Shown here piece after piece: positions 52,555-60,773 of a DNA stretch of 64,000 bases (position 1 is the first letter of the stretch; every line of letters starts with the position of its first letter). Origin of the DNA: Devosia sediminis (GTDB lineage Bacteria > Pseudomonadota > Alphaproteobacteria > Rhizobiales > Devosiaceae); assembly GCF_016411825.1 (NCBI RefSeq), contig NZ_JAEKMH010000003.1, positions 1 to 64,000 on the forward strand. The letters run 5' to 3'. Made by a program: the position numbers and the translations under genes. The notes beneath the pieces were generated by a model, which saw nothing but the letters and a program-made list of their open reading frames with translations, had not been told where the DNA came from and did not search any database.

Positions 52555-52597
52555 AACAAAAACGCCCTGCGCCAGCCCTCTCGGGCGGCGCAAGGCG
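52555..52597 (-). terminator. Terminator or attenuator between rplT and pheS
   Basis: On the minus strand the stem CGCCTTGCGCC / GGCGCAGGGCG encloses a second small hairpin (GCCCGAGAGGGC) and is followed by TTTTTGTTT. It is a good rho-independent terminator after rplT. No Phe-rich leader peptide is seen, so classical attenuation is not supported. Confidence 0.85.
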
Positions 52598-52628
52598 CGA
52601 TTTTGACCTCAGCGAGGGAGGGGTGAGC

Positions 52629-53030
52629 TTAGGCGGTGACGCGAGCGTGGGTGACGGAGTCCACGTCTGCGAGATACGCCAGAGCTGCCTTGGCCTTGAC
52701 GACCAGGGCCGCAAACGCTTCGGGCTGGGTGATCGCGAGATCGGACAGCACCTTGCGGTCGACGGCAACCTCAGCCTTGCTGAGGCCGTCGATAAATCGG
52801 TTATAGGTCAGGCCGTGGTCACGGACAGCGGCGTTGATGCGCTGGATCCAGAGCGCGCGGAAGTTGCGCTTCTTGACGCGACGATCGCGATACGCGTACT
52901 GGCCGGCCTTTTCGACGGCCTGCTTGGCGATACGGATCGTGGATTTACGACGGCCATAATAGCCCTCGGCGGCCTTCAAGACCTTCTTGTGACGGGCGTG
53001 GGCGGTTACGCCTCTCTTTACGCGTGCCAT
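52629..53030 (-). CDS. rplT: 50S ribosomal protein L20
   Basis: A 133-residue L20, needed early in 50S assembly. [33 protein letters not shown] is the family signature, and the basic N-terminus followed by the RNA-binding C-terminal globular part ([10 protein letters not shown]) is complete. The length is slightly over the usual 118-120 owing to an Ala-rich C-terminal extension. It follows rpmI after 19 bases. Confidence 0.97.
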   Translation of the reverse strand: MARVKRGVTAHARHKKVLKAAEGYYGRRKSTIRIAKQAVEKAGQYAYRDRRVKKRNFRALWIQRINAAVRDHGLTYNRFIDGLSKAEVAVDRKVLSDLAITQPEAFAALVVKAKAALAYLADVDSVTHARVTA

Positions 53031-53049
53031 ATTTCAGTGTCCTTCCAGC

Positions 53050-53250
53050 TTAGCGGTTGTACGGCATGTACCACTTCACCAGACCCTCGTCGCCCTTGGA
53101 GAGGATCTTGGTGCCGCGGTTGGTGCGGATGTACTTGGCGTTGTGGCTGATCAGGCGGTGGCGCTTGCCGGCAACGCCGGCCTTCACCTTACCCGAGGCG
53201 GTGAAGCTGAAACGCTTCTTGGCGCCGGACTTGGTCTTCATCTTGGGCAT
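53050..53250 (-). CDS. rpmI: 50S ribosomal protein L35
   Basis: A 66-residue L35. [23 protein letters not shown] is the family N-terminus, and [19 protein letters not shown] and the final VKWYMPYNR fit. It opens the rpmI-rplT operon. infC is not adjacent, as is common in this lineage. AAGGACC lies a few bases before the ATG. Confidence 0.97.
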   Translation of the reverse strand: MPKMKTKSGAKKRFSFTASGKVKAGVAGKRHRLISHNAKYIRTNRGTKILSKGDEGLVKWYMPYNR

Positions 53251-53426
53251 TTTGCGGGTCCTTATTGGTCTTGATCCGGCTCTCGCGAGCCTTCGCTTTC
53301 AAAGACCGCCACGGCATGCCTTTTGGCCGGGCGATCCGGAGATGCGGCTCTATAGGGGTAAATGGGTGGGGTGGCAAGGGGAGTCTGCCCACAGGCGCCA
53401 CGGCAGTACCGCGATCCCTCAGTGAT

Positions 53427-53505
53427 CGTCACCACCCGGCTTGTCCGGGTGGTCCATGCTTCAGCAAGGTGGACTGCCCGGACAAGCCGGGCAATGACGA
53501 TGGGG
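53427..53505. repeat. Intergenic palindromic repeats, family B pair
   Basis: CACCACCCGG-CTTGT-CCGGGTGGTCC is followed by a GCTTCAGCAAGGTGG spacer and ACTGCCCGGACAAGCCGGGCAATGACG. It lies between rpmI and the dihydrofolate reductase-like gene. Nothing else is evident in this 274-base gap. Confidence 0.85.
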
Positions 53506-53524
53506 GAGATCTGCCGTGGAAGCT

Positions 53525-54091
53525 TCACCCCCGCTTCGGCTCATAAACCAGGTTGACGCCCGACCCGCTCTGGCTCTGATGCACAAGTCTCAGATGCACA
53601 GGCGCCTCCCCGGTATCGGCGAAGATCTTCACCCCCGCCCCGATCATTACCGGCGCGACCTGCAGGAACACCTGGTCGACAAGCCCGGCCCGCAGCAGCG
53701 CCGAGCCCAGCGTCGGCCCGAGGATGACGACCATCCTGCCATCGGCTTTTGCCTTGGCCTGGGCCACGGCGCCCTTAAGATCATTGCCATCGGCCCAGAA
53801 ATATCGGTCATCATCGGGAAAGGGGCGGCGGGTCACCACATATTCTGGAATGTCGTCGAGCCCATAGGCCTTGGGCAGGTCTTCCCAATGCTGCGAAATG
53901 TCATAGCCGCGCCTTCCGCCCAAAGTGCAGCCGACATTGGCCATGACGAAATCCACCAGCGGATTGTCGGCCTCCTCGTCGTCGCCGCCCATCATGAACA
54001 TGAGGCTGTCATTCACATCGGCGGCATAGCCGTCGAGGCTGATGGCGGTGTGCCAGATCACGCCGTCTTCTCTCAGAATATTGGACTGCAT
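53525..54091 (-). CDS. Dihydrofolate reductase family protein (RibD C-terminal-like)
   Basis: A 188-residue protein with the RibD_C/DHFR-like fold, similar to YyaP-type uncharacterised reductases. Recognisable parts are VIWHTAISLDGYAA near the N-terminus, GCTLGGRRGYDI (nucleotide-binding region), VVTRRPFP and ILGPTLGSALLRAGLVDQVFLQVAPVMIG. It probably binds NADPH; the substrate is unknown. The ATG at 54091 is preferred because GAGGAG lies eight bases upstream; earlier in-frame ATGs have none. It is on the same strand as the glycosyltransferase gene, about 65 bases downstream of it. Confidence 0.85.
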   Translation of the reverse strand: MQSNILREDGVIWHTAISLDGYAADVNDSLMFMMGGDDEEADNPLVDFVMANVGCTLGGRRGYDISQHWEDLPKAYGLDDIPEYVVTRRPFPDDDRYFWADGNDLKGAVAQAKAKADGRMVVILGPTLGSALLRAGLVDQVFLQVAPVMIGAGVKIFADTGEAPVHLRLVHQSQSGSGVNLVYEPKRG

Positions 54092-54157
54092 CTGGTGGCT
54101 CCTCTCTGCTTGCATGCCCTTGAGACGAACCGGCACGGCCCGGATCGACAGCCCTGG

Positions 54158-55009
54158 TCAGTCAATGCCGCGTGCAACGTCCAGCATGGGCCCGATATGG
54201 TCCTCGAACAACAGGCCCGGCTTGGCCGCGAGCGCTGCGCCATAGGCGGCCTCGGCGGCGATGGAGACATCGAGAAAGCCCTTCAGGCCCGCCACGTCCT
54301 CGGCGCCGAGCCCATAATGGCCGGTTTCGAGGCGTCGGAGGATTTCGCGCTTGGAGGCGATCATCCCGGCAGCCACGTCCTTGGAATTGCTCATCGAGCC
54401 GTCGCGCTTGATGTAGTCGTGGAGCGGCGTTCCCAGGTGATAGCTCTCCGGCACGGTGCGGTAGAGCTGCAGCAGGAATTCGAGATCGGTCATGTTGCTC
54501 ATGGTGGGGTCGAACCGGCCGTCGGCGCGCCGCCGGTCCCACACCACCATCGCGTCCATGGAGAGGCTCACCCATTTGTGTTGTCCGGGCGTCAGCGCGG
54601 CGTCGGCGCCGTCGCCCACATGGCGCAGGTGGCGAAAATCCTCGGTCATCACATCGAGCGCCGTGGTGACGATGCCATATTGGCCGAGCGCAGCCACAGC
54701 CTGTTCGAGCTTGGTGGACTTGAGGCGATCGTCCGCGTCGAGAATGGCGCCAAAGGGCGTCTCGATCTGCTCCAGCGCCACATTGCGCGTCGCCGAGGCC
54801 CCCCTTCCGGTGCCGCCACTCGACAGGAACACCTGGCGCGGATCGTTCAGCCCCTGTTCAGCGAGAAAGGCGCCATAGTCGAAACCGTCATCGGCCACGA
54901 TCCAGTGCTGCCAATCGGCATGGGTCTGTTCGAGGACGCTGCGGACGGTTGCTGCCAGGGTCGATTGCGCCTTGTAGGCGGGCGTGATGACGGCGACGGT
55001 CTGGGACAT
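54158..55009 (-). CDS. Glycosyltransferase family 2 protein
   Basis: A 283-residue soluble GT-A glycosyltransferase. VAVITPAYKAQSTLAATVRSVLEQTHADWQHWIVADDG is the nucleotide-sugar binding start, and AILDADDRL holds the DxD metal motif (near residue 93). No membrane helices follow, so it is cytoplasmic. The C-terminal part differs from well-known subfamilies. No other polysaccharide genes are nearby, so the acceptor is unknown. Confidence 0.85.
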   Translation of the reverse strand: MSQTVAVITPAYKAQSTLAATVRSVLEQTHADWQHWIVADDGFDYGAFLAEQGLNDPRQVFLSSGGTGRGASATRNVALEQIETPFGAILDADDRLKSTKLEQAVAALGQYGIVTTALDVMTEDFRHLRHVGDGADAALTPGQHKWVSLSMDAMVVWDRRRADGRFDPTMSNMTDLEFLLQLYRTVPESYHLGTPLHDYIKRDGSMSNSKDVAAGMIASKREILRRLETGHYGLGAEDVAGLKGFLDVSIAAEAAYGAALAAKPGLLFEDHIGPMLDVARGID

Positions 55010-55025
55010 TGCGAGCTCCCCCCTG

Positions 55026-55054
55026 CTTGAACCTTGGGCCTTGCCGACCCATAT
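55026..55054 (+). promoter_or_regulatory. RpoH-type heat-shock promoter before hsp20
   Basis: CTTGAA (55026-55031) and CCCATAT (55048-55054) are 16 bases apart, close to the sigma-32 pattern (CTTGAA and CCCCATNT). It lies about 75 bases before the hsp20-like start codon. The assignment is by motif alone. Confidence 0.55.
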
Positions 55055-55130
55055 CTGGCTCAGTCGGACGATGCCACTCCTATCGGGTCGCCGGCGACCG
55101 TTGCTTGACGATCAAGGACGATTCTCGACG

Positions 55131-55550
55131 ATGACGCGTATCTCGGTGTTTTCCGCTCCCTTCCTCCTCGGCTTTGACAGCTTCGAGGAGCGCATCGACC
55201 GGCTGGCCCGCTCGGCCGAGGGCTATCCGCCCTACAATATCGAGCGCTCGACCGGTGGCGACGGCGCCGAGCGGTTCATGATCTCGATTGCGGTGGCTGG
55301 ATTTGCCCGTTCAGACCTCGACGTGAGCGTGGAAGACAATCAGCTGATGGTCCGCGGCCGGCAGGCCGATGACCCCGCAAGGGAGTTCCTGCACCGCGGG
55401 ATTGCCGCCCGCCAGTTCCAGCGCAGCTTCCTCCTCGCCGACGGCATGGAGGTTAAGGATGCAACTTTGGGGCATGGTATGCTCGTTATTGCTCTCGAGC
55501 GCCCCCGCGCGCCCAAGATTGCCCGGCAGATCGACATTCGCTCCTTGTGA
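55131..55550 (+). CDS. Small heat shock protein (Hsp20 family)
   Basis: A 139-residue alpha-crystallin domain chaperone. PPYNIERSTG opens the domain, ISIAVAGFARSDLDVSVEDNQLMVRGRQ is the conserved beta-sandwich, and GMLVIALERP is the A-x-x-x-n-GvL-type C-terminal block. A short IXI-type tail (DIRSL) is present. It holds unfolding proteins during stress. A sigma-32-like promoter is found upstream. The following DUF1150 gene is a conserved partner in rhizobia. Confidence 0.9.
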   Translation: MTRISVFSAPFLLGFDSFEERIDRLARSAEGYPPYNIERSTGGDGAERFMISIAVAGFARSDLDVSVEDNQLMVRGRQADDPAREFLHRGIAARQFQRSFLLADGMEVKDATLGHGMLVIALERPRAPKIARQIDIRSL

Positions 55551-55577
55551 GAAGAAGAACAAAGAAAGGGCCGAGAA

Positions 55578-55865
55578 ATGATGGACAACAAGCGTAACAC
55601 CGAAGACCTGCTCGACGCCGCCAACCCCCTCAAGCACCTGACGCGCGCGCAGTTCGCTGCCCTGGGTGGCGATGCGGTGGCCTATGTGAAGCCGGTTTCC
55701 GGCCTGGTGCTGTCGGCGATGATCGATGACGCCGAATTCGACGTCGCCACCCAGTATCAGCTTGTCATGTCGGCCGACGGCACGCCGCTGATGGTGGCCG
55801 ATACCGCCGAAGCCGTCTCCGAATGGCTGGGCGACCAGAATATCGGGGTCGCGACCCTCCACTGA
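55578..55865 (+). CDS. DUF1150 family protein
   Basis: A 95-residue acidic protein. FAALGGDAVAYVKPVSG and YQLVMSADGTPLMVADTAEAV are the DUF1150 signature. The function is unknown. It lies 27 bases after hsp20 with AAGGGCCGAG upstream of the ATG; the pairing suggests a stress-related role, by context only. A bidirectional terminator follows. Confidence 0.9.
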   Translation: MMDNKRNTEDLLDAANPLKHLTRAQFAALGGDAVAYVKPVSGLVLSAMIDDAEFDVATQYQLVMSADGTPLMVADTAEAVSEWLGDQNIGVATLH

Positions 55866-55886
55866 CGGCGTCGCCTTCCCCATGAA

Positions 55887-55917
55887 AAGACCCCCGCAGC
55901 CTGGCTGCGGGGGTCTT
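55887..55917. terminator. Bidirectional terminator
   Basis: The stem AAGACCCCCGCAGC / GCTGCGGGGGTCTT has a three-base loop. It separates the converging DUF1150 and ptsN genes. The trailing T run on the plus strand is weak (TTGTGTTT). Confidence 0.85.
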
Positions 55918-55935
55918 GTGTTTCTGGAGCCGATG

Positions 55936-56403
55936 TCAGGCCGCGTAGGTGGTCCGCACCGGCGCGGTCAGAATGGCGTGGAGCCGGACCGGATCGGTCT
56001 CGGCACGCAACTGGTCGGTAATGCTTTCGGTCCGCAAAAGCCGCGCCACGCGCGACAGGGCCTTGAGGTGATCGGCGCCCGCGCCTACAGGAGCCAGCAG
56101 CATGACCACGAGGTCGACCGGCTGGTCGTCCACCGCATCGAAATCGATTGGCTGGTCGAGCCGGGCGAACACGGCCGTCACGGATTTGAGGCCCTGCAGC
56201 TTGCCATGCGGAATGGCAATGCCATTCCCGAGGCCCGTCGATCCGAGTTCCTCGCGGCCCGTAAGGGTCGCAAGGATCTGATCCTGTGGAAAAGCGGTAA
56301 GCTCTGACGCCGTTTTCGCAAGGGTTTCAAAGAGCTGGCTTTTATTGGCTACGCCCGTGCAAGACAGCACGGCGTGCTTTGCCAGAATATCGGCCAATTC
56401 CAT
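55936..56403 (-). CDS. ptsN: PTS IIA-like nitrogen regulatory protein
   Basis: A 155-residue EIIA-Ntr protein of the nitrogen-related phosphotransferase system. The phosphorylated histidine is His66 in GNGIAIPHGKLQG. It receives phosphate from PtsP via NPr and modulates potassium transport, nitrogen and carbon metabolism. The ATG at 56403 is chosen over an adjacent TTG. It lies after hpf, completing the rpoN-hpf-ptsN order found widely in proteobacteria. Confidence 0.95.
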   Translation of the reverse strand: MELADILAKHAVLSCTGVANKSQLFETLAKTASELTAFPQDQILATLTGREELGSTGLGNGIAIPHGKLQGLKSVTAVFARLDQPIDFDAVDDQPVDLVVMLLAPVGAGADHLKALSRVARLLRTESITDQLRAETDPVRLHAILTAPVRTTYAA

Positions 56404-56450
56404 CAAACTGCCTTAGGATCTACTCGGGTATCGCCCGCGATGTTCATCGC

Positions 56451-57029
56451 TCAATTGGCGCCCAGGGCCGGATCGATCCAGCCTATATTGCCATCTGCGC
56501 GGCGGTAGACCACATTCAGCCCGCCATGTCCAGCATGGCGGAACATCACGACCTGTTGTCCGGAAAAATCGAGCTCCATCACCGCCTCTTCGACGCTCAT
56601 TTGCCGCAGGCTCTTGGTGGTCTCGGCGATGACGGGGGGTGCATAGTCCTCGTCCAGTTCGTCGACGTCATCGGACGCGCCAAACACGGTATATTGAGCG
56701 GTGACGCCATCGACGCCGCTGCCATTGGCGCCCTTGCGGTGCTGCTTGAGCTTGCGATTATAGCGCCGCAGGCGCTTTTCGATATTGAGCGCCATGACTT
56801 CATAGGCGCTGGTCGCGTCGCCGGCCTGGGCGCTGGCCTGGAGCGTGGCACCCGAATCGAGATGCACGACGCAGTCAGCGCGATATCCGATGCCATCCGG
56901 TGTCAGGGTCAGATGTCCGTCATAGCCGCCATCGAAATATTTCCCGACAACGGAGGCGAAATGGTCCTCCGCCTTGCCCCTGAGGGCATCGCCAACATCC
57001 ATGTTTTTTCCCGAAACGCGTAGGGTCAT
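56451..57029 (-). CDS. hpf: Ribosome hibernation promoting factor, long form
   Basis: A 192-residue long HPF. Residues 1-105 form the S30AE domain (LRVSGKNMDVGDALRGKAEDHF) and residues 130-185 the C-terminal dimerisation domain (KSLRQMSVEEAVMELDFSGQQVVMFRHA). Long HPF joins two 70S ribosomes into inactive 100S particles in stationary phase. A linker rich in Asp and Glu joins the parts. It lies 235 bases after rpoN, a gap with no gene that I can see. Confidence 0.95.
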   Translation of the reverse strand: MTLRVSGKNMDVGDALRGKAEDHFASVVGKYFDGGYDGHLTLTPDGIGYRADCVVHLDSGATLQASAQAGDATSAYEVMALNIEKRLRRYNRKLKQHRKGANGSGVDGVTAQYTVFGASDDVDELDEDYAPPVIAETTKSLRQMSVEEAVMELDFSGQQVVMFRHAGHGGLNVVYRRADGNIGWIDPALGAN

Positions 57030-57264
57030 GGCTCTTGTTCCTTTCGGTCGTTAAGCGCGACGCGAGAGGTCCACAAAGCCGCTTCCCGGCTTTACGGGAC
57101 CCGCGTCTGCCGACACATCCTAAATGGGGTGTCGACCAAAAGGATGCTAGACCCGGCCGAGGGAACCTGTCCATGCGCAACTGGCCGCAGGGAGGCGAAT
57201 ATGCGGGTGACAGCCACACGAGCGCCGCATAGGCTTCCCCGGCGCCGATTTGCAGGGTGGCGGT

Positions 57265-58779
57265 TCAGGCGATGCGGCCTGCCGTTTCAAAGGCCTTCTT
57301 CTGCCTGCGTCGAATCACCGAAGAGGGAATATTCATGCCCTCCCGATACTTGGCGACGGTGCGCCGGGCGACGTCTATGCCCTGTTCCTTGCGCAGCATG
57401 TCGGCAATGGTGTCATCCGAAAGGATTTCATTGGCCGGCTCGGCATCGATCAACTGCCGGATCCGGTGGCGCACGGCTTCCGCCGAATGCTCGCCTTCGC
57501 CGGTCGCCGAGGCGATGGCGGTGGTGAAGAAGTACTTCATCTCGTAAAGGCCGCGCGGCGTGGCCATGTATTTGTTCGAGGTCACCCGGCTGATGGTGGA
57601 TTCGTGCATGTCGATGGCCTCGGCCACCGTCTTGAGCGTCATCGGCTTCAGATGCGCCACGCCATGGACCAGAAAGCCATCCTGCTGGCGCACGATTTCG
57701 GCCGCCACCTTGGTGATGGTCTGGGCGCGCTGGTCGAGGCTCTTGGTCAGCCAGTTGGCGGTGTTGAGGCACTCCGACAGGAAGGTCTTTTCCGCCGTGT
57801 CACGGGTCTTCTTGCTCACCGTCGCATAATAGGTGCGGTTCACCAGCACGCGCGGCAGCACGTCGGAATTGAGTTCGATCTGCCAGTCGCCATCGGGACC
57901 GGGGCGCACAAAGACATCGGGCACCACGGACTCGACCGGCGAGGCGTCAAAGGCCAGGCCCGGCTTGGGGTCGAGCTGGCGCAGTTCGGCCAGCATGTCG
58001 GCAAGGTCTTCGCGATCGCAGCCGACGGCCCGCAGCAGGCCCGGCATGTCATGCGCGGCCAGAAGGTGCAGGTTGGCGATCAGCGCCTGCATCACCGGAT
58101 CGAGCCGGTCGCGCTCGCGCAGTTGCAGCGACAGGCATTCAGCGACCGTGCGGGCGAAGATGCCCACCGGATCGCAGGTCTGGAGCACGGCGAGCACGGC
58201 CTCCACATCGGCCAGCTCTGCGCCGAGCAAGGTGGCCACGGCCTCCGGCTCGACCATCAGATATCCGGCCTCGTTGACCCCGTCGATCAGGTGCTGGGCG
58301 ATCAGCCGGTCGGCTGCGGTGCGCAGCAGCAGGTGCGCCTGTGCCTCTAGGTGGTCGGAAAGGCGCGGGCGGCTCGCGACATACTGGTCGAGATCGGCGG
58401 CCTCGCCCCCCTCGAAGCTGCCATTGCGGTCGGGGCCGCCGGCCTGGACCTGGTCGGTTGGGCCGGCATCGGGAAAGACATTTTCGACGGCCGTGTCATA
58501 GCCCTCGGCGATTTCCGCCGCGTCCTTGGTCCGCTCGCCCGAGGCGACCGTGTCCTCATAGGCGCTCATTTCCTGGGGCAGGTGCTGCGGCTCTTCAGCG
58601 GCGGCATCGTCGCTGCCACCCTCTTCGCGCTCGAGCAGCGGGTTGCGCAGCAGTTCGGCGTCGACAAAATCGTTGAGTTCGAGATGGCTGAGCTGAAGCA
58701 GGCGGATCGACTGCATCAGTTGCGGCGTCAGTGTCAGGCTCTGGCTCTGACGAAACTCCAGCCGTGGCGATAGCGCCAT
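57265..58779 (-). CDS. rpoN: RNA polymerase sigma-54 factor
   Basis: A 504-residue sigma-54. Region I is the Gln/Leu-rich activator-interacting start LEFRQSQSLTLTPQLMQSIRLLQLSHLEL. An acidic region II follows. Region III holds the core-binding domain, a HTH (DGFLVHGVAHLKPMTLKTVAEAIDMHESTISRVTSNK) and the RpoN box ARRTVAKYRE near residue 480. It recognises -24/-12 promoters and requires AAA+ activators. A canonical -24/-12 promoter lies 80 bases upstream, so it may drive its own expression. Confidence 0.96.
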   Translation of the reverse strand: MALSPRLEFRQSQSLTLTPQLMQSIRLLQLSHLELNDFVDAELLRNPLLEREEGGSDDAAAEEPQHLPQEMSAYEDTVASGERTKDAAEIAEGYDTAVENVFPDAGPTDQVQAGGPDRNGSFEGGEAADLDQYVASRPRLSDHLEAQAHLLLRTAADRLIAQHLIDGVNEAGYLMVEPEAVATLLGAELADVEAVLAVLQTCDPVGIFARTVAECLSLQLRERDRLDPVMQALIANLHLLAAHDMPGLLRAVGCDREDLADMLAELRQLDPKPGLAFDASPVESVVPDVFVRPGPDGDWQIELNSDVLPRVLVNRTYYATVSKKTRDTAEKTFLSECLNTANWLTKSLDQRAQTITKVAAEIVRQQDGFLVHGVAHLKPMTLKTVAEAIDMHESTISRVTSNKYMATPRGLYEMKYFFTTAIASATGEGEHSAEAVRHRIRQLIDAEPANEILSDDTIADMLRKEQGIDVARRTVAKYREGMNIPSSVIRRRQKKAFETAGRIA

Positions 58780-58861
58780 GCGTTAAAGGCCCTTGCAAGC
58801 AAACAATTCCGACCGCGTGCGGCCGCTTCCCGCGCGGACCATGACTCAATTCGGTCCGCAC

Positions 58862-58877
58862 GGCAAGTTTCGTGCCA
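58862..58877 (-). promoter_or_regulatory. Sigma-54 (-24/-12) promoter before rpoN
   Basis: On the minus strand TGGCACGAAACTTGCC matches the consensus TGGCACG-N4-TTGC exactly, with GG and GC elements in correct spacing. It lies between the lptB stop codon and rpoN, with predicted transcription start near 58850, about 70 bases before the rpoN ATG. Autoregulation by sigma-54 is inferred. Confidence 0.75.
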
Positions 58878-58898
58878 AGTTTGTGGTGGAGCGGGCGG

Positions 58899-59654
58899 CT
58901 AAATGGAAAAGCTGTCGCCCAGATAGACGCGCCTGGCCTCGGGATCGGCGCTGATGGTCTCGGGCTTGCCTTGGATCATCACCTTGCCGCCATGGATGAG
59001 GTAAGCGCGATCCACGAGGCCCAGGGTCTCGCGCACCGCATGGTCGGTGATCAGCACGCCGATGCCGCGCCGGGTCAGTTGCCGGACGAGGCCCTTGACC
59101 TCGGCCACCGCGATCGGATCGACGCCGGCAAAGGGCTCGTCGAGCAGCATGAAGCCCGGATCCGCGGCCAGGGCCCGGGCAATCTCGACGCGCCGCCGCT
59201 CGCCGCCCGACAGGGCCAAGGCCGAGGATTTGGCGATATGGGTGATGGAGAATTCCTCGAGCAGGGCCTCGAGGCGCTGCTGGCGCGCCTGCCGCCCGCG
59301 CACGGTATTTTCCAGCACCGCCATGATATTGTCGGTGACGGAGAGGCCGCGGAAGATCGACGGCTCCTGCGGCAGGTAGCCGATGCCCAACTGCCCGCGC
59401 TGGAACAGGGGCAGCCGCGTGATCTCCTGCCCGTCGAGCAGGATCTTGCCGGCATCGGGTTTGACGAGGCCCATGATCATGGTGAAGACGGTGGTCTTAC
59501 CCGCGCCATTGGGGCCGAGCAGCCCGACGGCCTCGCCCCGGCGCACGGCCAGCGATACATCGCGCACGACGACGCGCTTGCCGAAGCTCTTGGCCAGGCT
59601 ATGGGCCACCAGCCACCCGGTCTGGTCTACGCGCGGACGGGTCTCTGCACTCAT
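58899..59654 (-). CDS. lptB: LPS export ABC transporter ATP-binding protein LptB
   Basis: A 251-residue ABC ATPase that powers extraction of LPS from the inner membrane by LptFG. Walker A GPNGAGKTT is at residues 47-55, the signature LSGGERRR and Walker B FMLLDEPFAGVDP follow, and the switch His lies in VLITDHAV. TIMGLVKPDAGKILLDG is an LptB-like loop. The gene overlaps lptA by four bases in an lptC-lptA-lptB unit. Confidence 0.96.
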   Translation of the reverse strand: MSAETRPRVDQTGWLVAHSLAKSFGKRVVVRDVSLAVRRGEAVGLLGPNGAGKTTVFTMIMGLVKPDAGKILLDGQEITRLPLFQRGQLGIGYLPQEPSIFRGLSVTDNIMAVLENTVRGRQARQQRLEALLEEFSITHIAKSSALALSGGERRRVEIARALAADPGFMLLDEPFAGVDPIAVAEVKGLVRQLTRRGIGVLITDHAVRETLGLVDRAYLIHGGKVMIQGKPETISADPEARRVYLGDSFSI

Positions 59655-60109
59655 TGCGAGGTGAAGACGCCCGTAACGCGTCCGCCGCCGGTGCTGGTAA
59701 AGGTCGAGACATTGGTGGCGAGGTTCACCACCAGTTCGGTCGCATTCACCGTGCCGCTGGCATTGGTCACAGTGACATTGCCGGTGAGGCGCAACAACTG
59801 GTCGGCCGGCGTATAGACGGCGTGCTCACCGGTGGCGTCCTGGTCCTTGGTCTTGAGGCGGACATTGCCGCCCGTGGCCACGAAGGTCTCGATATCGGTG
59901 GTGCCGCCCTCGCCATAGGTGGCGATCACTTCCGGCGCCCAGACCGTAACTGTGGGATGCACCACGATGACGTCGCCGGTGAACACCACTTCGCGCTTGG
60001 CGTCATTCATCACCGTCTGGTCGGCGGTGATCTCCACCTGGCTCTGGGCCAGGACCGGCACTGCCGCGACCAGCGCCAGCAGCACGACAAGCGACCTGAC
60101 GCGCTTCAT
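59651..60109 (-). CDS. lptA: LPS transport periplasmic protein LptA
   Basis: A 152-residue periplasmic OstA/LptA-like bridge protein. A signal peptide occupies residues 1-21 (KRVRSLVVLLALVAAVPVLA). The beta-jellyroll repeat KREVVFTGDVIVVHPTVTVWAPEVIATY and the second module DQLLRLTGNVTVTNASGTVNATELVVN are typical. It is shorter than E. coli LptA, as usual in alphaproteobacteria. Four-base overlaps tie it to both lptC and lptB. Confidence 0.92.
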   Translation of the reverse strand: MKRVRSLVVLLALVAAVPVLAQSQVEITADQTVMNDAKREVVFTGDVIVVHPTVTVWAPEVIATYGEGGTTDIETFVATGGNVRLKTKDQDATGEHAVYTPADQLLRLTGNVTVTNASGTVNATELVVNLATNVSTFTSTGGGRVTGVFTSQ

Positions 60110-60759
60110 GGTGTTTGTTCTCCGTTCGCCTCGGTCCCATCCTCGCCCGGGGTCGAGGGCAGGGTGACGACCGATCTGTTGAAAGTCCAGACCAGGCTGG
60201 CTGCGTCATAGACCAGGCCTTCGGCCCTGATCGTCGAGCCGTCGGCATAGTCGATGTCCGCGCGCCCCCGCGTGGTCAGGAGCTGGCTGTGCCAATCGAA
60301 TACGGAATCGGTGAGTTCGCCCATGGTTCCGGTGCTGTCGGCCACCTCGGCCAGGCCCGGCACGATGGTGAGCTGCTGCGTGGTGTCGAGCTGGGCCGCA
60401 TCGGCTTCCATGGTCAGTTGCACGCCGTCGACGCGGTCGATGACCAGCTTTGCATTGGTCAGGTCGATGAGATCGCTGCGCTCCGCTGTCGCCAGCGCCG
60501 TCTCGGCCGATACCCGATAGGTCGAGCCATCGGTGAGGGCCCCGACATATTCGGGCGTCTGGATGCTGACCGCCTCGGGCGTCACGGTGAGCTGGTCGAT
60601 GCCGAACCGCCCGCCGAGGCTTGCAAGGTAGATTTGCCCCACCAGCCCGACCAGCACCAGCGCCCCGGCCATGGGCACGCCCAGGCGCAGAATGCCGATC
60701 GCCCGGTTGCGCCGGGCGAGGCGTCGGTAGATGTGCTGGGTCCCTGCGGGCGACGGCAT
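60106..60759 (-). CDS. lptC: LPS export system protein LptC
   Basis: A 217-residue bitopic inner-membrane protein. The anchor is residues 24-47 (LGVPMAGALVLVGLVGQIYLASL), followed by a periplasmic OstA-like beta domain (DGSTYRVSAETALATAE; DIDYADGSTIRAEGLVYD). It hands LPS from LptB2FG to LptA. Sequence conservation is low in this family, and the assignment leans on the operon order lptC-lptA-lptB. Confidence 0.88.
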   Translation of the reverse strand: MPSPAGTQHIYRRLARRNRAIGILRLGVPMAGALVLVGLVGQIYLASLGGRFGIDQLTVTPEAVSIQTPEYVGALTDGSTYRVSAETALATAERSDLIDLTNAKLVIDRVDGVQLTMEADAAQLDTTQQLTIVPGLAEVADSTGTMGELTDSVFDWHSQLLTTRGRADIDYADGSTIRAEGLVYDAASLVWTFNRSVVTLPSTPGEDGTEANGEQTP

Positions 60760-60773
60760 GGCGCGATCCGGCC

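Noticed and set aside
52516-52628. Phe-dependent attenuator controlling pheS
   Set aside because: The stem-loop and T run are real, but no leader peptide with Phe codons and no alternative antiterminator pairing were found. A plain rplT terminator explains it.
57030-57264. Possible small gene or sRNA in the rpoN-hpf gap
   Set aside because: No open frame with a ribosome-binding site and no strong terminator hairpin were seen. Only a weak AAAGCCG/CGGCTTT stem is present.
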